Shown here piece after piece: positions 24,758-25,683 of a stretch of 25,683 nt of DNA. The notes under the pieces were generated by a model. The model was not told the origin of the DNA. It was given only the letters and a program-made list of their open reading frames with translations, and did not search any database. The stretch comes from an uncultured Chromatiaceae bacterium (GTDB taxonomy: Bacteria > Pseudomonadota > Gammaproteobacteria > Enterobacterales > Alteromonadaceae). The stretch spans positions 1 to 25,683 of the forward strand of contig CAMLSF010000040.1 of assembly GCA_946482615.1 (NCBI GenBank), written 5' to 3'. How positions within the stretch are numbered: position 1 is the stretch's first letter; the number at the start of each line of letters is the position of its first letter. Both the position numbers and the translations under genes were made by a program.

Positions 24758-25683
24758 ATGATCGCCCTGACTTTTGCTCTGTTGTTTTTGACATTCTTCT
24801 TATTTGGCCGTGGTTATTGGCAGCATATTGCATTGCCAAAATTACAGAACCAGCGTTTGAAACTGCAACTGGTGAGGGTCAAACGTCAGGGCCAGTATCT
24901 GAAGTTATGGCTGCAGCATCCGGATGGCTTGTTACTGCCTAAGGCCAAAGCGGGTCAGCATATTCTGTTGTACGGTAAAGACTTAGAGGGCAAACCTGTC
25001 AGCCGGGCTTATTCATTGGCGCAGGATTGCAGTCAACAACGTTATTACCAACTGGTGATTAAAGCTGAAACGCAGGGGCGTTTGAGTCAGGCTTTATTCC
25101 AGCATTTAAAAGTGGGGGACTTAGTCGAAAGCTCTTATCCACGTGGACATTTTTTATTAAACCGCTCACGCCAGCCACTGGTGCTGGTGGCAGGTGGTGT
25201 CGGCATTACCCCTATGTTGGCGATGGCGTATGCCGCTATCCGGCAAAAACGTCAGGTGTTTTTGGTGTATCAGGCGCGCCGTCTGGACGATATCGTATTT
25301 TACCCTATGCTGCGTCGTTTGCCCCGTTTAGAACTTCGTATTGCGCTCACTCAGCCGCCGGAAGACTGGCAGGGTTTTAAAGGCCGCATTGATGCCGGTT
25401 ATTTATATAAACTCGCTGGCCCTCAGGCGCAGTATTACTTTTGTGCTTCGGCCAAAATGACAGAACAACTGATTTATGACTTAGGCATTTTAGGCGCTCA
25501 GTATTGTTATGCTGAGCTCTTTAGCGCATCTGCAAGCGAGCAAAGTTTCCCTATAGAAATCAATGGTGTATTTGCTGACAGTCAGGGCCATAAATCAGTG
25601 CTGGACGCTATTCTCGCCGCAAGAGTGCCGCTGAATTACGACTGCAAAGGCGGCTCTTGTGGCCTTTGTAAAGTGCGGGTTGT
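24758..25683 (+). CDS. Membrane-anchored flavin/2Fe-2S ferredoxin reductase, 5' part only
   Basis: The frame opens at ATG 24758 and runs off the window after 308 codons. An N-terminal hydrophobic anchor (about residues 1-17) is followed by an FAD-binding FNR-like barrel with the R-x-Y-S motif (RAYSLA), an NAD(P) domain with VAGGVGITPML, and a C-terminal plant-type ferredoxin domain. Its first three cluster cysteines are at 296, 301 and 304 (C-x4-C-x2-C); the fourth would lie beyond the edge. This order is that of NAD(P)H:acceptor reductases feeding oxygenases, desaturases or ferric-siderophore reduction. A Fur-like box upstream favours an iron-related role, but the acceptor is unknown. No good ribosome site is seen. 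Confidence 0.85.
   Translation, partial: MIALTFALLFLTFFLFGRGYWQHIALPKLQNQRLKLQLVRVKRQGQYLKLWLQHPDGLLLPKAKAGQHILLYGKDLEGKPVSRAYSLAQDCSQQRYYQLVIKAETQGRLSQALFQHLKVGDLVESSYPRGHFLLNRSRQPLVLVAGGVGITPMLAMAYAAIRQKRQVFLVYQARRLDDIVFYPMLRRLPRLELRIALTQPPEDWQGFKGRIDAGYLYKLAGPQAQYYFCASAKMTEQLIYDLGILGAQYCYAELFSASASEQSFPIEINGVFADSQGHKSVLDAILAARVPLNYDCKGGSCGLCKVRV

Overview
The window looks like chromosomal DNA of a free-living, chitin-using marine or freshwater gammaproteobacterium of the Alteromonadales type (Rheinheimera or Shewanella-like). This is inferred from the gene content: a complete N-acetylglucosamine (GlcNAc) catabolic cluster of the nagK / SIS-type nagB / nagA / nagP / nagX kind, a LacI-type regulator, a Xanthomonas-Caulobacter-type TonB receptor, and a kbl-tdh pair very close to the E. 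coli proteins. No rRNA, tRNA, insertion sequence, phage gene or CRISPR array was seen.

Layout. 1-640: 3' part of a DUF819 membrane protein. 678-1709 (-): LacI-family regulator, probably NagR. 2197-5265 (+): large TonB-dependent receptor with a terminator behind it. 5379-6911 (+) and 6977-8488 (-): two convergent tryptophan-halogenase-family flavoproteins. 8791-9513 (+): SapC-family protein. 9514-10012: a 499-base gap holding a promoter, an operator, several mutually exclusive hairpins and a perfect intrinsic terminator. 10013-10987 (+): Gfo/Idh/MocA oxidoreductase. 11068-13635 (-): secreted GH20 beta-hexosaminidase. 13984-19503 (+): nagK-nagB-nagA-nagP-nagX operon. 19568-21493 (-): coaD followed by a Wzi-family outer-membrane protein. 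21601-22269 (+): TetR regulator. 22398-24627 (+): kbl-tdh, threonine to glycine plus acetyl-CoA. 24758 to the end (+): membrane-anchored flavin/ferredoxin-type reductase behind a Fur-like box, cut by the window edge.

How it works together. Chito-oligosaccharides would cross the outer membrane through the TonB receptor, be cut to GlcNAc by the GH20 enzyme, cross the inner membrane by NagP, and be phosphorylated (NagK), deacetylated (NagA) and deaminated/isomerised (NagB-II) to fructose-6-phosphate. One 16-bp palindrome of the type ATGACAGCGTTGTCAT occurs four times in clean form, before the TonB receptor, one halogenase, the leader of the Gfo/Idh gene and the nagK operon, and once in a spaced form before the regulator. 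The halogenases and the Gfo/Idh enzyme therefore appear to belong to the GlcNAc regulon, which the classical pathway does not explain. The most unusual item is the leader at about 9676-9918: its hairpins overlap as in a transcription attenuator or riboswitch, or it is a GlcNAc-controlled small RNA.
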